Shown here one piece after another: positions 11,366 through 22,528 of a stretch of 57,816 nt of DNA (position 1 is the stretch's first letter; the number at the start of each line of letters is the position of its first letter). The translations under genes were made by a program, and so were the position numbers. The notes below the pieces were generated by a model, which saw nothing but the letters and a program-made list of their open reading frames with translations, was not told the DNA's origin and did no database searches. The stretch lies in assembly GCF_001039355.2 (NCBI RefSeq), contig NW_019773759.1, positions 275,978 to 333,793 of the forward strand, in the 5' to 3' direction. The DNA is from Lingula anatina (Eukaryota; Brachiopoda; Lingulata; Lingulida; Lingulidae).

Positions 11366-11802
11366 TTACCTCCGCCAAGGAGGTTATGTTTTCACCCCTG
11401 TTTGTTTGTTTGTTTGTTTGTTTGTTTGTCTGTCTGTTTGTCATCAACATAACTCAAAAAGTTATGGCTGAATTTCGATGGAATTTTCAGGGTAGGTAAG
11501 AAATCGGTTAACTTAGAAGTGAATAGATTTTGGTGGTGATCTGGATCAATAATCAATCAATAATCAAAAATAAAAAACTAAGTTATGGACCGATTTTGAT
11601 TAAAATTTTCTGGAACTGTCAGAATTGGGCCAAGGAACAGATGGTTAGTTTTTGGTGGTGATCCGGATCAATAATCAACCAATAATCAATAATCAAAAAA
11701 AAAAAACTAAATCATTATAAATGAAATTCTAGGGGTAAAACGGCATTGGATGGAGACTTTCCTCCTTTAGCGGAGGTCTGCGCTCTCTGAGTGCTTTTCT
11801 AG
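11366..11802 (+). mobile_element. Helentron-like non-autonomous element, copy 2
   Basis: Starts near TTACCTCCGCCAAGGAGG, continues with a (TTTG)n run, then two direct copies of a block containing GGTGGTGATC-GGATCAATAA. It ends in AGGTCTGCGCTCTCTGAGTG, TTTT and CTAG (11799-11802). Same family as 1469-1748 in the opposite orientation. Non-coding. Confidence 0.7.
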
Positions 11803-11983
11803 TTTTATCTATTTTACGTTAAAAAATAAACGCATCGGACTTTCCCAGTGCTGCCCTCTGTGGCCCAATTAATGTGTAGATACATGTATTAAGACGAGGA
11901 AGGGTGTGTCTGTTACTGGACTTCTGTTATAAGATCTCCTTTTGTGTAAGCTTACGTGTAATTCAAGTACTGATGCAAATTAA

Positions 11984-12440
11984 ATGACCATGATATTAAA
12001 CGCAAAAAATATTTATATTCTTTCAGCTTCAAAGACTGACGTGGCAGCTACGAATGTTTACTTGATTGCCAGAAATGGTTTTACTCAGTTCTTTTTATTA
12101 CTGCTCATTCAAACCAATGATTATAATCAGGTTCTCTGCATGAAAGGAAATAAATCCAGATACCAGATTTTGACCGTCAGTTCTGAACTCTCGAAGTCTT
12201 TTTATAATGGTGCTGAAAACAAGGTATTGTGGAGTGGGTGGGGAGAGGGGGAGGGGGGGGGCGTCCAGATGTCTTGGAGACGGCTTTTTATTTTTGCTCC
12301 AGATCTCGCTTTCATGAACTCGGATGATTCATGATGATTTTTATGTATATTATCGAGTCAGTGAACATTCATCTTCATCTTTGTTATCTTGTTATAACCA
12401 GTAGGAGAATAACGATATGAAAGGCAAATAAAAACTTATA
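11984..12440. other. No gene recognised
   Basis: A 116-codon open frame on the + strand (11984-12334) has a weak Met context. It ends in a glycine/glutamate-rich stretch coded by a G/A run and resembles nothing I know. I treat it as non-coding. Confidence 0.5.
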
Positions 12441-12448
12441 TAATGATT

Positions 12449-12565
12449 ACACACACACACACACACACACATACACATACACACACAAATAAAATAAAAT
12501 ACATTTGTTCACAAAAAATTAAGCTTTGTGCTCATTTGCAGTTTAGTTTGACTGTAGAAATAGCG

Positions 12566-12605
<40 letters not shown>

Positions 12606-12608
12606 TCT
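12449..12608. repeat. (AC)n and (CT)n microsatellites
   Basis: (AC)n at 12449-12486 and (CT)n at about 12566-12608, separated by unique sequence. Apparent Thr/His or Ser/Leu frames across them are artefacts. Confidence 0.95.
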
Positions 12609-12977
12609 GTAGTAGAAGTAATATTCTGACAGAGTTACAAAAAAAGTAAGCACTACAAAGATGAAGCAAGTAAATTCATCATTTGTCTTTGATTCCAGTA
12701 CATTCATCTTCTCCGAAATCACACTATTCTGCAAAAGTTTACCCAATTTTTACAATTAGTCGACACCTTTTACTTTGGGCCAGCTAGTTGTTAAGTAGGC
12801 CACTTTCTTGGCTAAACTCATTTAATCTTCAAAGGGATGATATTCAGGAAAACTTCAGAAGAATTACCCTTTATAAAAGTTATAGATAATAGCCGTGTGA
12901 GTATCTAGGAATGATCTTCTGTGCCAGTAAAAGACCTAACATTTGCCTATACAAATCTCGGGACAGGTTGCCATAGT

Positions 12978-13239
12978 TAGGCTTCGTTCACATGCAATGT
13001 CTATTTTCTAAATTCTATTTTCTATTCGCGCTATCTTATGATCACGGTCTGTGCACTGAATATCCCGCCGCGTAATTACTGGCAGCGCGAGCCAGTTACT
13101 TATAGTAACTTATAGTAACTGGCTCGCGCTGCCAGTAATTACGCCGCGGGATATTCAGGGCACAGACTGTGATCATAAGACATACCGCAAATAGAAAATA
13201 GAATTTAGAAAATAGACATTGCATGTGAACGAATCCTTA
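12978..13239. mobile_element. Near-perfect palindromic MITE (foldback, arms ~115 bp)
   Basis: The two halves are inverted copies. AGGCTTCGTTCACATGCAAT at the left pairs with the complementary sequence ending near 13237, and pairing continues through AACTGGCTCGCGCTGCCAGT to a centre at about 13105 made of a short direct repeat (TTATAGTAAC twice). Mismatches are few, so the element is young or conserved. TTCGTTCACA termini occur in several animal DNA-transposon MITEs; the superfamily is not determined. Confidence 0.8.
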
Positions 13240-13383
13240 CTGTAGAAGCACAGGGAATAGGTGTAGTCTGTCTGTGAGGCGGCGGATGTCGGTGACTTTA
13301 TTGTTCTTGCATGCGAGTGCGTATAGTACGCCAGAGACAGCATTTATTAAACGTACATGTACTTCGTAGTTAAGTATGGTATT

Positions 13384-13661
13384 CAGGGGCGGATCCAGAA
13401 TTATTTGAAGGGGGGGGGGGCGGTTTTTAGGAATGACAGGCAGCGCCCCCCCCCCCATACCCTTAGCGTGGGCTCTGGGAAGGGCCCCTTAAATTTTGGT
13501 ATTTCAGAAAGCAAACGGTGACATTTGGTACAGTTTATACAACGATTCAGCTAGTCAAAATTCTAATTTCAAGAGGGGACCACTGGTGTGATTTTTTTCA
13601 GAAATCGAAGGGGGGGGGGGGGTCAGGCCCCCCACTGACACACCCCCTAAATCTGCCACTG
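13384..13661. mobile_element. CAGKGGCGGAT-family MITE with 5-bp target duplication
   Basis: Left end CAGGGGCGGATCC, right end ATCTGCCACTG, flanked on both sides by GTATT (13379-13383 and 13662-13666). The interior has poly(G)/poly(C) runs and a conserved block TAGTCAAAATTCTAATTT shared with copies at 29291-29559, 33094-33420 and partials at 14524 and 17877. No coding sequence. Confidence 0.8.
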
Positions 13662-13667
13662 GTATTA

Positions 13668-14520
13668 AACTACAATGTAATTTCTTTGACTCTCATTTGA
13701 AAAAGGATGTCCTTTTTGAATGTGGTAGGCATCATGTTTGTACAATTTGACGTCATTTACAATGACTAGTTGGAAAACAAGTCTAAATTGACAAGGTTTT
13801 GCAATTTATAGTGGTAGAAAATAAAAACTGTCAAATTCAGGGATCATATAGGTGACTGCATGTTTTTATTTTTTTCTGCAATCCAAATGCAGTAAACTAA
13901 CCAGTTGACTTTATTTTTACTCTTAACTAAGAGCATACTCATTTATCTCGTTTCTAAAAATTAATTGCATGATTTATATTTCTCATTTGTATTGCAGACT
14001 AAACTGTTATCTGAAAATCAACTTACTATGAACACATGAAATGAATAATCAAGAAAATTCAGATATCAACACTCGTGATTAGCATATTTGGTTAAAAATA
14101 TAATCATGGTTGTCGTGAGGTACCAGCTAACATCACTGTGAGTCCCAGTCTTTAGTGAAATAGAATGTATCTCGACGAAGAGAGATTCTCATCATGTCAC
14201 CAAAACCTTTTTAAGTATTTCACTCGGGGATCTAAGACTTTGTGTTGAAAGATTTGTGGTAGACGTCACAACCATGTTAAGACAAGACAAACGTCACCGC
14301 GTATAAAAAGTTGCTTTTACATATGGACCGGGCCCACTATGTCAAAATGTCATTTCTCGAGGAAATAAAATACATGCATTGCTTTAAATTCTTATATAAG
14401 ATAAAATTGAATGTCCTTTAAGTGTTGTACTGGCATGTCAAATAATCATGTATTTTAAGATATGTGTTGAAGACGTGTATTGACCGCTTGAAATGACTGG
14501 AGGATTGGCTAGTTATAATA
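13668..14520. other. No gene recognised
   Basis: AT-rich, no long open frame. A short stretch near 14255-14280 (GACGTCACAACCATGTTAAG) resembles the dispersed repeat noted at 3820 and 6970. Confidence 0.5.
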
Positions 14521-14523
14521 AAC

Positions 14524-14600
14524 CAGTGGCGATTTAGAGGGGGGGGTCATGACTCTTCGGTTTCTGAAAAATAAATCACACCTGTCCTCGCCCCTTCACC
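14524..14600. mobile_element. Truncated CAGTGGCGATTTA MITE end
   Basis: CAGTGGCGATTTAGAGGGG followed by the TTCGGTTTCTGAAAAATAAATC block found at one end of the CAGKGGCGGAT family. The other end is missing. Confidence 0.6.
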
Positions 14601-14785
14601 TAACCCCAGCAGCTGAAGTCGCATAAACAAGGGCACTGTGAGGGCGTTTTGAACTATTTTATCCACGCTTTACAGCAGTAAAATAAACCAACAAAATAGT
14701 TACAAGAGCGAAGTAGCGGTTTGTTTGTTAAATAGGATAGTAATATTTTTGTTAACAGTTAATATTTTTCTTTCACATTCACTTA

Positions 14786-15720
14786 TTATCACAGGTCCTT
14801 GCTGACAATTACCACCTCAAAAAAATAAACCACTAACCTCAACCACAACACGAATGTCACCTTTAATGAAGATTAATTAGTATCGTTAAATTAATTAATT
14901 TATTCATTTATTTGCAGAAGGTCTTTGACAGTAAAAGAACCTGTCAATATTCCACACATAATGCAAAAACATTTATCCTTCCTTCTTCAACGCACGAAAT
15001 GACCCATGCGCTACCTCCAGAATAACGTCAAATGTCATATTTCTTTACTTGAATCTGTTTTTAAATTGGTTTCTTTTGCTAAATTCTTCTTTTTACAAAA
15101 TAGTTTGTAATCTAGAGTGTTGTATTCGAGACGCTGAAGGGTTCAAAAAGAGAACTAGTATTGGAAACATGTTGCACATATTCTCTTGAAATATTTTGCA
15201 ATTTAATTACTAACTTCAGATTTTAGCGCTCTCTTTTGNTATTAACACAGGTCCTAACATTTAGTCCCGCAAAAATTAAACCACTTACCTCAACCACAAC
15301 ACGAATGTCGCCTTTAATGAAGATGAATTAGTATCGTTTATTTATTTATTTATTTATTTATTTATTTTTTATTTATTTGCAGAAAGTCTTTGACGATAAA
15401 AGAACCTGTCAATATTCCACTCATAATGCAGAAAAAAACATTTATTCTTCCTTCTTCCACGCACATACTGGGGTACAAAGTTGACCCAGCACTACCTCCA
15501 GAATAACGTCAAATGTCATATTTCTTTACTTGAATCTGTTTTTAAATTAGTTTCTTTTGCTAAAATCTTCTTTTTTACAAAATAGTTTGTAATCTAGAGT
15601 GTCGTATTAGACACGCCGAAGGGTTCAAAAAGAGAACTAGTTTTGGAAACATGTTCCACATATTCTCTTGGAATATTTTGCAATTTAATTACTAACTTCA
15701 GATTTTAGCGCTCTCTTTTG
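14786..15720. repeat. ~460-bp direct duplication across an N gap
   Basis: 14786-15238 and 15243-15721 are co-linear copies, for example CTCAACCACAACACGAATGT at about 14837 and 15291 and TAATCTAGAGTGT at about 15109 and 15590. They differ by scattered substitutions and by an (ATTT)n expansion in the second copy. The N at 15239 is exactly at the junction, so two alleles laid end to end is at least as likely as a true tandem duplication. Confidence 0.75.
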
Positions 15721-15762
15721 GCGTACTCACTGTTTCACAGCGAGAGTATTCACAGTGCGCGA

Positions 15763-16016
15763 TGATTGACGTTTGTTTATATAATCTGCCAATCAAACTG
15801 TTATAACTTGAAGCAACTATAAAAACTAACTGAATTTGATTGGCACCTTGTCAATCAAAGGGTGTAGGAAGCTTGAACTAAACGTGTTCGACGACTATAG
15901 TGATCCACTGTGTACTGATTGTGATTGACGTTTGTTTATATAACCTGCCAATCAAGCTGTTATTACTTGACAGCAGCTATCCAAACTAATGAATTTGATT
16001 GGCATCTTGTCAATCA
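15763..16016. repeat. Two tandem copies of a nested-palindrome cassette with TATA and CCAAT motifs
   Basis: Each roughly 95-bp copy (15763-15857 and 15922-16016, spacing 159) reads TGATTGAC, GTTTATATAA, TGCCAATCAA, then TTGATTGGCA and GTCAATCA. The outer and inner pairs are inverted repeats. The motif set resembles a TATA/CCAAT promoter module but no gene follows closely. Confidence 0.6.
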
Positions 16017-16029
16017 AAGGACATAGGGG

Positions 16030-17870
16030 TTTTTACATGTTCGGAGAGAAGAGTGTAGTAATTGTGTTTGACCTTTAATATTAAAAAAAAACTGTCATTC
16101 ATAGTCGTGTGCGCTTCACAGCTTCCATCAAAGCTGAATTAGCCTGTTTGAATTTGATTCATACCTGTCTATAACAATACATGTCGTTACATTCTGGAGG
16201 TAGGGGGCATTTTATTTTCTTTTCTTTTTGCAGCGTTAAAAAACGCCAGGTTCTTTATTTCAACCGAGAGACTGAAATTTAACAACGTGAAAGAACCCCG
16301 GGTTCTTTCACAGGCGTTTTTAAATGTACTAAAATCAGTTGTCATTCTTTTTCTGGATATGATGTAAAATGACTATACATGAATTAACGTTGTTGACGAT
16401 GTTTGTTGCTCCATAATCGATGTTTGGTGCTCGTACGAAATCTGAACTTCGTATACGAACTGAACATAATACTTTTTTTAGGATCATTTTTAAAAAACGG
16501 ATGGTATAAAAAGTAAAACCTTGTCATTTTTTTCATGAACTACGGAGAGAAAAGGCCGAGATAATGATGTTAGTGACCAGGTAAAATTAAAAACTACCGG
16601 TTTTGTTCGTTCCTTATAAAGGGCCGAGACAATAAGTAGCCCGTCTTTGTATATTGACAGGAGCGTGCGTGAAAACTGTTGTTTTCAAATAAACTACACA
16701 ATAAGATAAAACTGCCAAATTAAAACTAAAACAAGTTTATGCAATGAGTTAACAATCTTTCGAGCGTCTTTCGAGCTTTAATCTGCTATATATTGCTAGT
16801 ACTTCATAAGTATAAAAACTCCAGATTTCAATAACGTGTGAAAATGAATAAACTAATAGTGGAATAAATCGGTCTGGTTTAATCAAAGACTTGAAATTCT
16901 TGGTTTAATTTATTGAATTTGTTCGTTCAATATTTTATACTGTATTTCATCAGATTGGTAAAAAATCTTTTCATTATACACGTATATAAAATGGATGCTA
17001 CGCCGTAAAAGAATTAATATTTGATCGAATATTTACTTGAAAACATACTTTTTTATCTAATTTATTTTATTCTATTTTTAAATTAACAAAATTAATTCAG
17101 CATTAACAACAGCATCTTTGTTTTGCCTCATCAAGCACATTCTGTGAATTTTTGTCCGAAGGCGCATATATTAATGTTAAAGATTTGTTGTTGTTCTTAT
17201 ATTCTTATTGTTCAACCTCTCTCTCTTCATTTATTATAAACTTTTTTAATATCCATATACGTAAGAATGATTTAGAATTTACTCAATAGGGAATCAGAAA
17301 TTGATACAGGCTTGATATAAAAAGTCTTTCCATTTATTATTGAACTGGGTCTTTTAATGGTTTACAGTAACGCGTCTTCTCATGAACAGAGCAATTTTTG
17401 TAGAGAGCAATACTCCATATGCTGTCTACTATAGAGACTAGTCCCGCCTAGGTTTGTAAATTTTATTCATACAAGGCAGTCTATCTTCCATTTTAAAGAC
17501 CAATATTTGATTTACATGACATAATCACAACATCAATGGCTTATTTCAAAATATATTGGGGGAAGGCCTTCTCCTCACACACATACTGCTGCCCAGGGCA
17601 GTCGGAGCGCGGGCTATAAAAAGAATGGTGTTTTTAAAGCCCCCTGCCCACTTTTTTCACGTCAACACAGGAAGGGACAGGCTGGTTCTTATATTTCTTC
17701 TTCTCTTTCTTCTTCTTCTTTTTTCTTTGTAGGATCGCAAACTAGTCGAAAGTTAACACTTTTTGAGACGTTTCCTGCCGTGCGTAAGCACAACCAGTAC
17801 AACGTATGAATTTTGTGCTAGCCGTCACAATGAGACTATATAAGACCGCAGCACAGGCAAAACACTGCAG
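16030..17870. other. No gene recognised; one complex hairpin
   Basis: AT-rich sequence without a convincing open frame. At 16235-16323, TTAAAAAACGCC and GGCGTTTTTAA bracket a 21-base palindrome centred on the CCCCGGG of GAAAGAACCCCGGGTTCTTT. Confidence 0.5.
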
Positions 17871-17876
17871 TCTGAG

Positions 17877-18115
17877 CAGTGGCTGGTTTAGGGGGGTTTC
17901 AGGGGGGTCCTGCCCCCCCCCTTCAGTTCCTGGATATTAAACCACACCAATACTCCTCTCTTTATATTAGAATTTTGACTAGCTTAATCCAAGGAGTTAT
18001 AACAGTTATAAGTAGCAAATGGCTCCGTTTGTTAAGACTCTTCTGGTCCTCAAATCAAGTTCGGTCCCTTGGTTCTAAACTGTTTACAAGAAGTTCTGTA
18101 CTGGTCCTACACCTG
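17877..18115. mobile_element. Partial CAGTGGCTGGTTTA MITE
   Basis: Starts CAGTGGCTGGTTTAGGGG and includes TTCAGTTCCTGG, CACACCAATACTCC and AATTTTGACTAGCTTAATCC, the body of the CAGKGGCGGAT family. The right end was not found. Confidence 0.55.
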
Positions 18116-18591
18116 TAAATGTCCATCATGACGAGTTCAAACGTGTTCCCCAAACGTGTCCTTGGCTGACTCTCTTATGGTCTCCAATATTTGAGGTTTA
18201 AAACTTTGAGAGGCTACCAAAAAACCGTACGTAAACTGAATTTAGAAAGAAATGCATTTCAATTATTTAAAATTGTATTACATTTGCTATAATATATTCT
18301 CATATTTTTAAAGAACACAAAAGTTTTGCTGCGTGACTGCCTTTAGGATGCTTAATACTACTACAATATTTATGGCGTTCTCTGCTTCTTGTTTTCATGA
18401 CAGTTACATTCGTGGGTGATTGTGTGCATGTGTGTGTGTGTGTGGGGGGGGGGGGCTACTCACTCACAGTCATGATCGTGCGTTCTTTATTCCGTTTCAA
18501 GTTAGTATAAGCTCATATTTTCATATGGACGCCTTTATTCCCGTGAATTTCCTAAATGTCCACTGGACTGTCAAGAACTATAGTGATCCAN

Positions 18592-20258
18592 TACAGACTT
18601 GACATTTAATATGGAATATTTCAGTTTCGAAGGTATACCTAGGCAAAAATGCGTTCTTTTTTAAAAAAACTCCGATCTCATATAAGATTTGTGAATGGAG
18701 AAGTGTGCAGTCAGGCGTGTCGCTACCAAGTAACTGACTTTCATGTCCGTTGCGCTGCTACATTATGTAATATGCAGTGATTTAATTGGGTAGTGTTCCT
18801 TTGGGCTGGTCAAAGCTTGGCTTAGGCAAAGCTTGGTTCTGTCAAAAAAGTATCCATATGTCGGCAACTACTGCATAGAAGAAATTGAAATTTTGCATGC
18901 AAGCGGTCAGTTTTGCAGTGCGTAAGATGGGTCAAGTAGTGCATTTAAAATTTATTAATCTATGGCAGAATGGCGCGAAAAAGACAGACATTACCAGACA
19001 GATCATAGAGCCAAACGGAACAGTCCATACAGTTTTATAGAGTAATGCCCAGACTGATGTACCTACACAGATGTCACCCCCAATGTATCAAAATCTTACC
19101 TACAGGGTACAGGACCCACTGTCTTTCGAGATACGCTGCTGCAACTAAACAAATAACACTTAGTCCGTTCAGAACGAGGGGTGAATTGCCACCAAAATGC
19201 GTTTTTCAAAGCCCTTAGCGAACACCAAACTGGTTTTAGCAGGTAAGAACACCAAACGACCTCCGAGGCACCCACTGTAAACAGCAAAACATCGTCGTCT
19301 GTTTCTCTAATTAATTGGAGGCCATAATCGTTTCTTGGTAGAACACTGAAACAGCGTGGCTTTCTTTATTGAGGTCAGATTTCACCTTTACCGCCCAATT
19401 AGTCAAAACAGAGTTAACAGATATCCAGAAGAGGCCTACGACGAAGCATATGCTGGGTCTAAAGTGACAAGGGTGATTGACAGCGTCAGTATTTGGAGTG
19501 GATACCACATTGGTGCCAAAACACCAATGGTAGTCATCGACGAAAACCTGAACCAGATCAAATTAAGGAATAATCTCGGAACCACTTGACTATCATTTGA
19601 TAGGGGACACCTTAGGAACAATCTTAGGTTGCACGGTGAGGTTGCCGGTTCACACAGAGCACTTTTAATAGCAGATAACTTACAGAACCACGGGAATGAG
19701 CAGCTACCCTGGTCATCAAAATCGCCACATTTGAGCCACATAGACAATATTTCGGTAGGACATTACTCGCCGAATCAACTGCCCACATGTCCTACAATAA
19801 AACTGGACCAAATTGGACAATTTTAGACCGATGCCTGGAATTATATTCCAGATTGAACTAAAAAAACCTACCCCAAGGAATGCCTTGCCGCTTGAGAGCG
19901 CTGGCAACAGCCAGAAGAGGCCAGGCGTAACAGCGACCATTACTGTGACTATAGCAACTGACATGAGGGTCTTTTGTGGAGCGTATAACTCTTTTACAGA
20001 CGATAATTAGGAAAATATGGAGACCCAAAATACCAGTTTTAATGGAAAACGTATGACATAGAATAGGCAATGTGTTTTTGTTTGCTTCTCTGGCGAATTC
20101 CATTAATTAATTGATGTCACAGTGACATCAAAGAGATAATTTAAAGTTATTAAAACACGATTGTAATCCTTATTTTCATTCATCAGTCAGCAAAATAGAA
20201 AAAAAACTGATGAAAAATGATTTGGAAAAAATATTCCATATTAAATGTCAAGTCTGTA
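18592..20258 (+). mobile_element. Tc1/mariner-type transposon, decayed transposase, intact TIRs
   Basis: The ends are perfect inverted repeats (TA then CAGACTTGACATTTAATA at 18592, complement at 20236-20258), flanked by the TA dinucleotide expected of Tc1/mariner insertions. The + strand carries a frameshifted transposase of the DDE family, from about 18960 to 19830: a VRFHLYR block (19370-19392), SVSIWSGYHIGAKTPMVVID (19484-19543), SHRALLIADNLQNHG (19649-19695) and LPWSSKSPHLSHIDNI (19704-19750). It has stops between blocks and the first catalytic Asp is not clear. An N precedes the left TIR directly (18591). It sits 72 bp upstream of an SLC10 exon. A longer copy is at 36290-38500. Confidence 0.85.
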
Positions 20259-20329
20259 TAATTTATCGTGTCCATGTGACGCACAATTCATTGACCCTGT
20301 ACATATAACTGTATATGAATTCATTCCAG

Positions 20330-22040
20330 ACTGCCTTTGCCGCGACACACGCTCTACAATTGGATCCCACCCTGGGTCTAGGGCTCTTTACCCTGGGGTG
20401 TTCCCCCGGGGGTGGAGTGAGCAACGTCTACACCTACCTACTCAATGGTGACATTTCTCTCAGTGTGACGATGACACTGATCAGCACTGTGGCTTCACTC
20501 GGTAAGTGTTTCAATATTCAGACTCTCTCTCTTTCTCTCTCTCTCTTTCGTGCATATGTTCTATTGCAATATATTCAGTGTCACTATTATGAACACATTC
20601 AGAACTAACTGGTCCGCCGACTAAATGTGGCCAACTCCACTTAAAGGCCCTGATGGTCTCCCCGCCTCCACACGTGTCATTTAACAGATTGAATCTCGGC
20701 TCTGAAGTTTAACTACTAGGCCCCAGCAGCGAAGGCTCGTTTGGATGGGGGGGGGGGGGGGGGGGACCCATTGGGGGTTGGGGGGCCTCCGTTTTTTTTT
20801 GGGCNGGTGTTCCCCCGGGGGTGGAGTGAGCAACGTCTACACCTACCTACTCAATGGTGACATTTCTCTCAGTGTGACGATGACACTGATCAGCACTGTG
20901 GCTTCACTCGGTAAGTGTTTCAATATTCAGACTCTCTCTCTTTCTCTCTCTCTCTTTCGTGCATATGTTCTATTGCAATATATTCAGTGTCACTATTATG
21001 AACACATTCAGAACTAACTGGTCCGCCGACTAAATGTGGCCAACTCCACTTAAAGGCCCTGATGGTCTCCCCGCCTCCACACGTGTCATTTAACAGATTG
21101 AATCTCGGCTCTGAAGTTTAACTACTAGGCCCCAGCAGCGAAGGCTCGTTTGGATGGGGGGGGGGGGGGGAGACCATCAGGGGATTGGCGGCATCGCTTT
21201 TTTATGGATCGGCCATATTTAGTCTGCGGATCTGCTAGTCCGTGGATCAACTTGTTCCGAATGCGCCCTATGTTGTTGTACACGTACCAAACAAGGTGTT
21301 GAAATGTTATGGTCACCCTGGAAGGTATAGATATTATTTTATTTTTTTTTTCACTAGGTATGATCCCGCTGTGGTTGTTCACCCTAGGTCAGCTCTACTT
21401 ACAAGGACCAGATTACAAAATAGTCATTCCTTATCAGAACATTCTCATCTCACTCGTAAGCATCATGGTGCCGGTCTCTGTTGGCGTTGCAATACGCTAC
21501 AAGAAACCAGAACTTGCCAAGAAAATCGGCAAATTAATCAAACCAATCATGGTTATAATAATCCTCTGTATCTTTAGCTTTGGAATCTACGCCAACTTGT
21601 ACATCTTCCAAATGTTCACTCCCAAAACACTCGCGGCGGGCGCCATGCTGCCGTGGGTGGGTTTCACTCTTGGAGCAGCGGTGGCCGCAATTCTTCGCCA
21701 GCCTCGTTATCGCATCATCACCATAGCAATAGAGACTGGGATCCAGAACATCGGCGTGCCAATGCTGGTGTTGAAATTCACTCTCCCGCCACCGCTTGGA
21801 GACCTGGGTATTGTCGCCGTGGCGGCAGCCGCCACATTTACCCCTCTCCCCCTGTGGATAGGCATCGCCGTGATGGCAATAAAGAAACGGTGTTGCAAGG
21901 ATGAAAAGTACGAACAAGCGAAACAAGAAGAAGAAATGGAGAATTTGAAATCAGATGGTGTGGTTTTGAATGGTAATAGCAACGTCAAAGGAAGTGGACA
22001 AGACAAGGAGGTCGTCTCCGACAAGTTGTCGGCCATTTGA
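20330..22040 (+). CDS. SLC10-family sodium-dependent transporter A, 3' two exons (5' exon not found)
   Basis: Exon 20330-20501 (172 bp, acceptor ATTCCAG, donor GTAAGT) and exon 21358-22040 (acceptor TTCACTAG, stop TGA) join in frame to 284 residues. The SLC10 (bile acid:Na+ symporter) hallmarks are GCSPGGGVSN with GDISLSVTMTLIST in the first exon, and LPWVGF then ETGIQNIGVPMLVL in the second. The E-x-x-x-QN motif contributes to the sodium sites in NTCP/ASBT, and hydrophobic segments match the last six or seven helices. A charged cytoplasmic tail ends the protein. The preceding exon should end in MPL-like sequence with a phase-0 donor, as in the - strand paralogue at 25411-28058; none is seen upstream. 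Substrate is not predictable. The exon is partly repeated at 20806, probably an assembly error. Confidence 0.88.
20806..21170. repeat. Duplicate of 20397-20760 after an N gap, probable misassembly
   Basis: From the N at 20805 the sequence repeats 20397 onward (offset 409), including the last 105 bp of the SLC10 exon, its GTAAGT donor, the CT microsatellite and the flank to the poly(G) run. Just before the N (20751-20804) the sequence is a garbled form of what follows 21165, such as a G-rich low-quality read tail. The repeated exon lacks its acceptor and first 67 bp. Confidence 0.8.
21058..21183. mobile_element. Short inverted-repeat element in the SLC10 A intron
   Basis: CCTGATGGTCTCCCC at 21059-21073 is inverted at about 21168-21182 (GGGGAGACCATCAGG) across about 95 bp ending in a G run. 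The G run is the point where the assembly duplicated the region. The following bases (to about 21270) resemble the right half of the ATTCAGAACAG MITE at 25182. Confidence 0.5.
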
Positions 22041-22411
22041 AGAAATTTGAAGACATTCTTCAAGATGAACTATTTTTATAAAACGTTATATTTTTGTACA
22101 TTTCAATACATATTGTATTTCAGAAAGAGCCAAGTAAGACTTTAGATGATTTTTATACATTAAGTAGTACAGAGCTGTCTAAATTCATGAAAAAGTCGAG
22201 ACGTTTGGGACTCGAAGTCTGTGCGCAGTTTTTGGAATTGAATTATCAACATTTTTATAATCAAATATAAATTAAACATTATTTCATCCTGTTGTATAAT
22301 TAGCATAGAATACAATCTTATATCCGAGAATTCAGTGTATTTTATCATACAATATTGACCTTTGACGTAACCACCAAGCATAATTTTGACCCTGTCGTAG
22401 TCCGTGGTTTT

Positions 22412-22528
22412 GACCAATTGAAGTGAGGGACATATTATCAATAAGACGACTGACCAATTGAAATGAGGGACATATTATCAATAAGACGACTGACCAATTG
22501 AAGTGAGGGACACATAATATCAATAATG
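22412..22528. repeat. 40-bp minisatellite, about 2.9 copies
   Basis: GACCAATTGAAGTGAGGGAC plus 20 more bases repeats at 22412, 22452 and 22492, with one A/G variant and a slightly lengthened last copy. It lies about 370 bp downstream of the SLC10 A stop, so it may be transcribed in the 3' UTR. Confidence 0.9.

Noticed and set aside
20745-21017. Second SLC10 exon as an alternative exon
   Set aside because: It starts after an N, lacks an acceptor and is identical to the first; better explained by misassembly.
21534-22063. - strand and other-frame open frames over the SLC10 A last exon
   Set aside because: The + strand frame has the SLC10 signature and continuous helices; the others are shadows of it.
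22412-22528. CRISPR-like array
   Set aside because: The 40-bp units are contiguous with no spacers, and the genome is eukaryotic.
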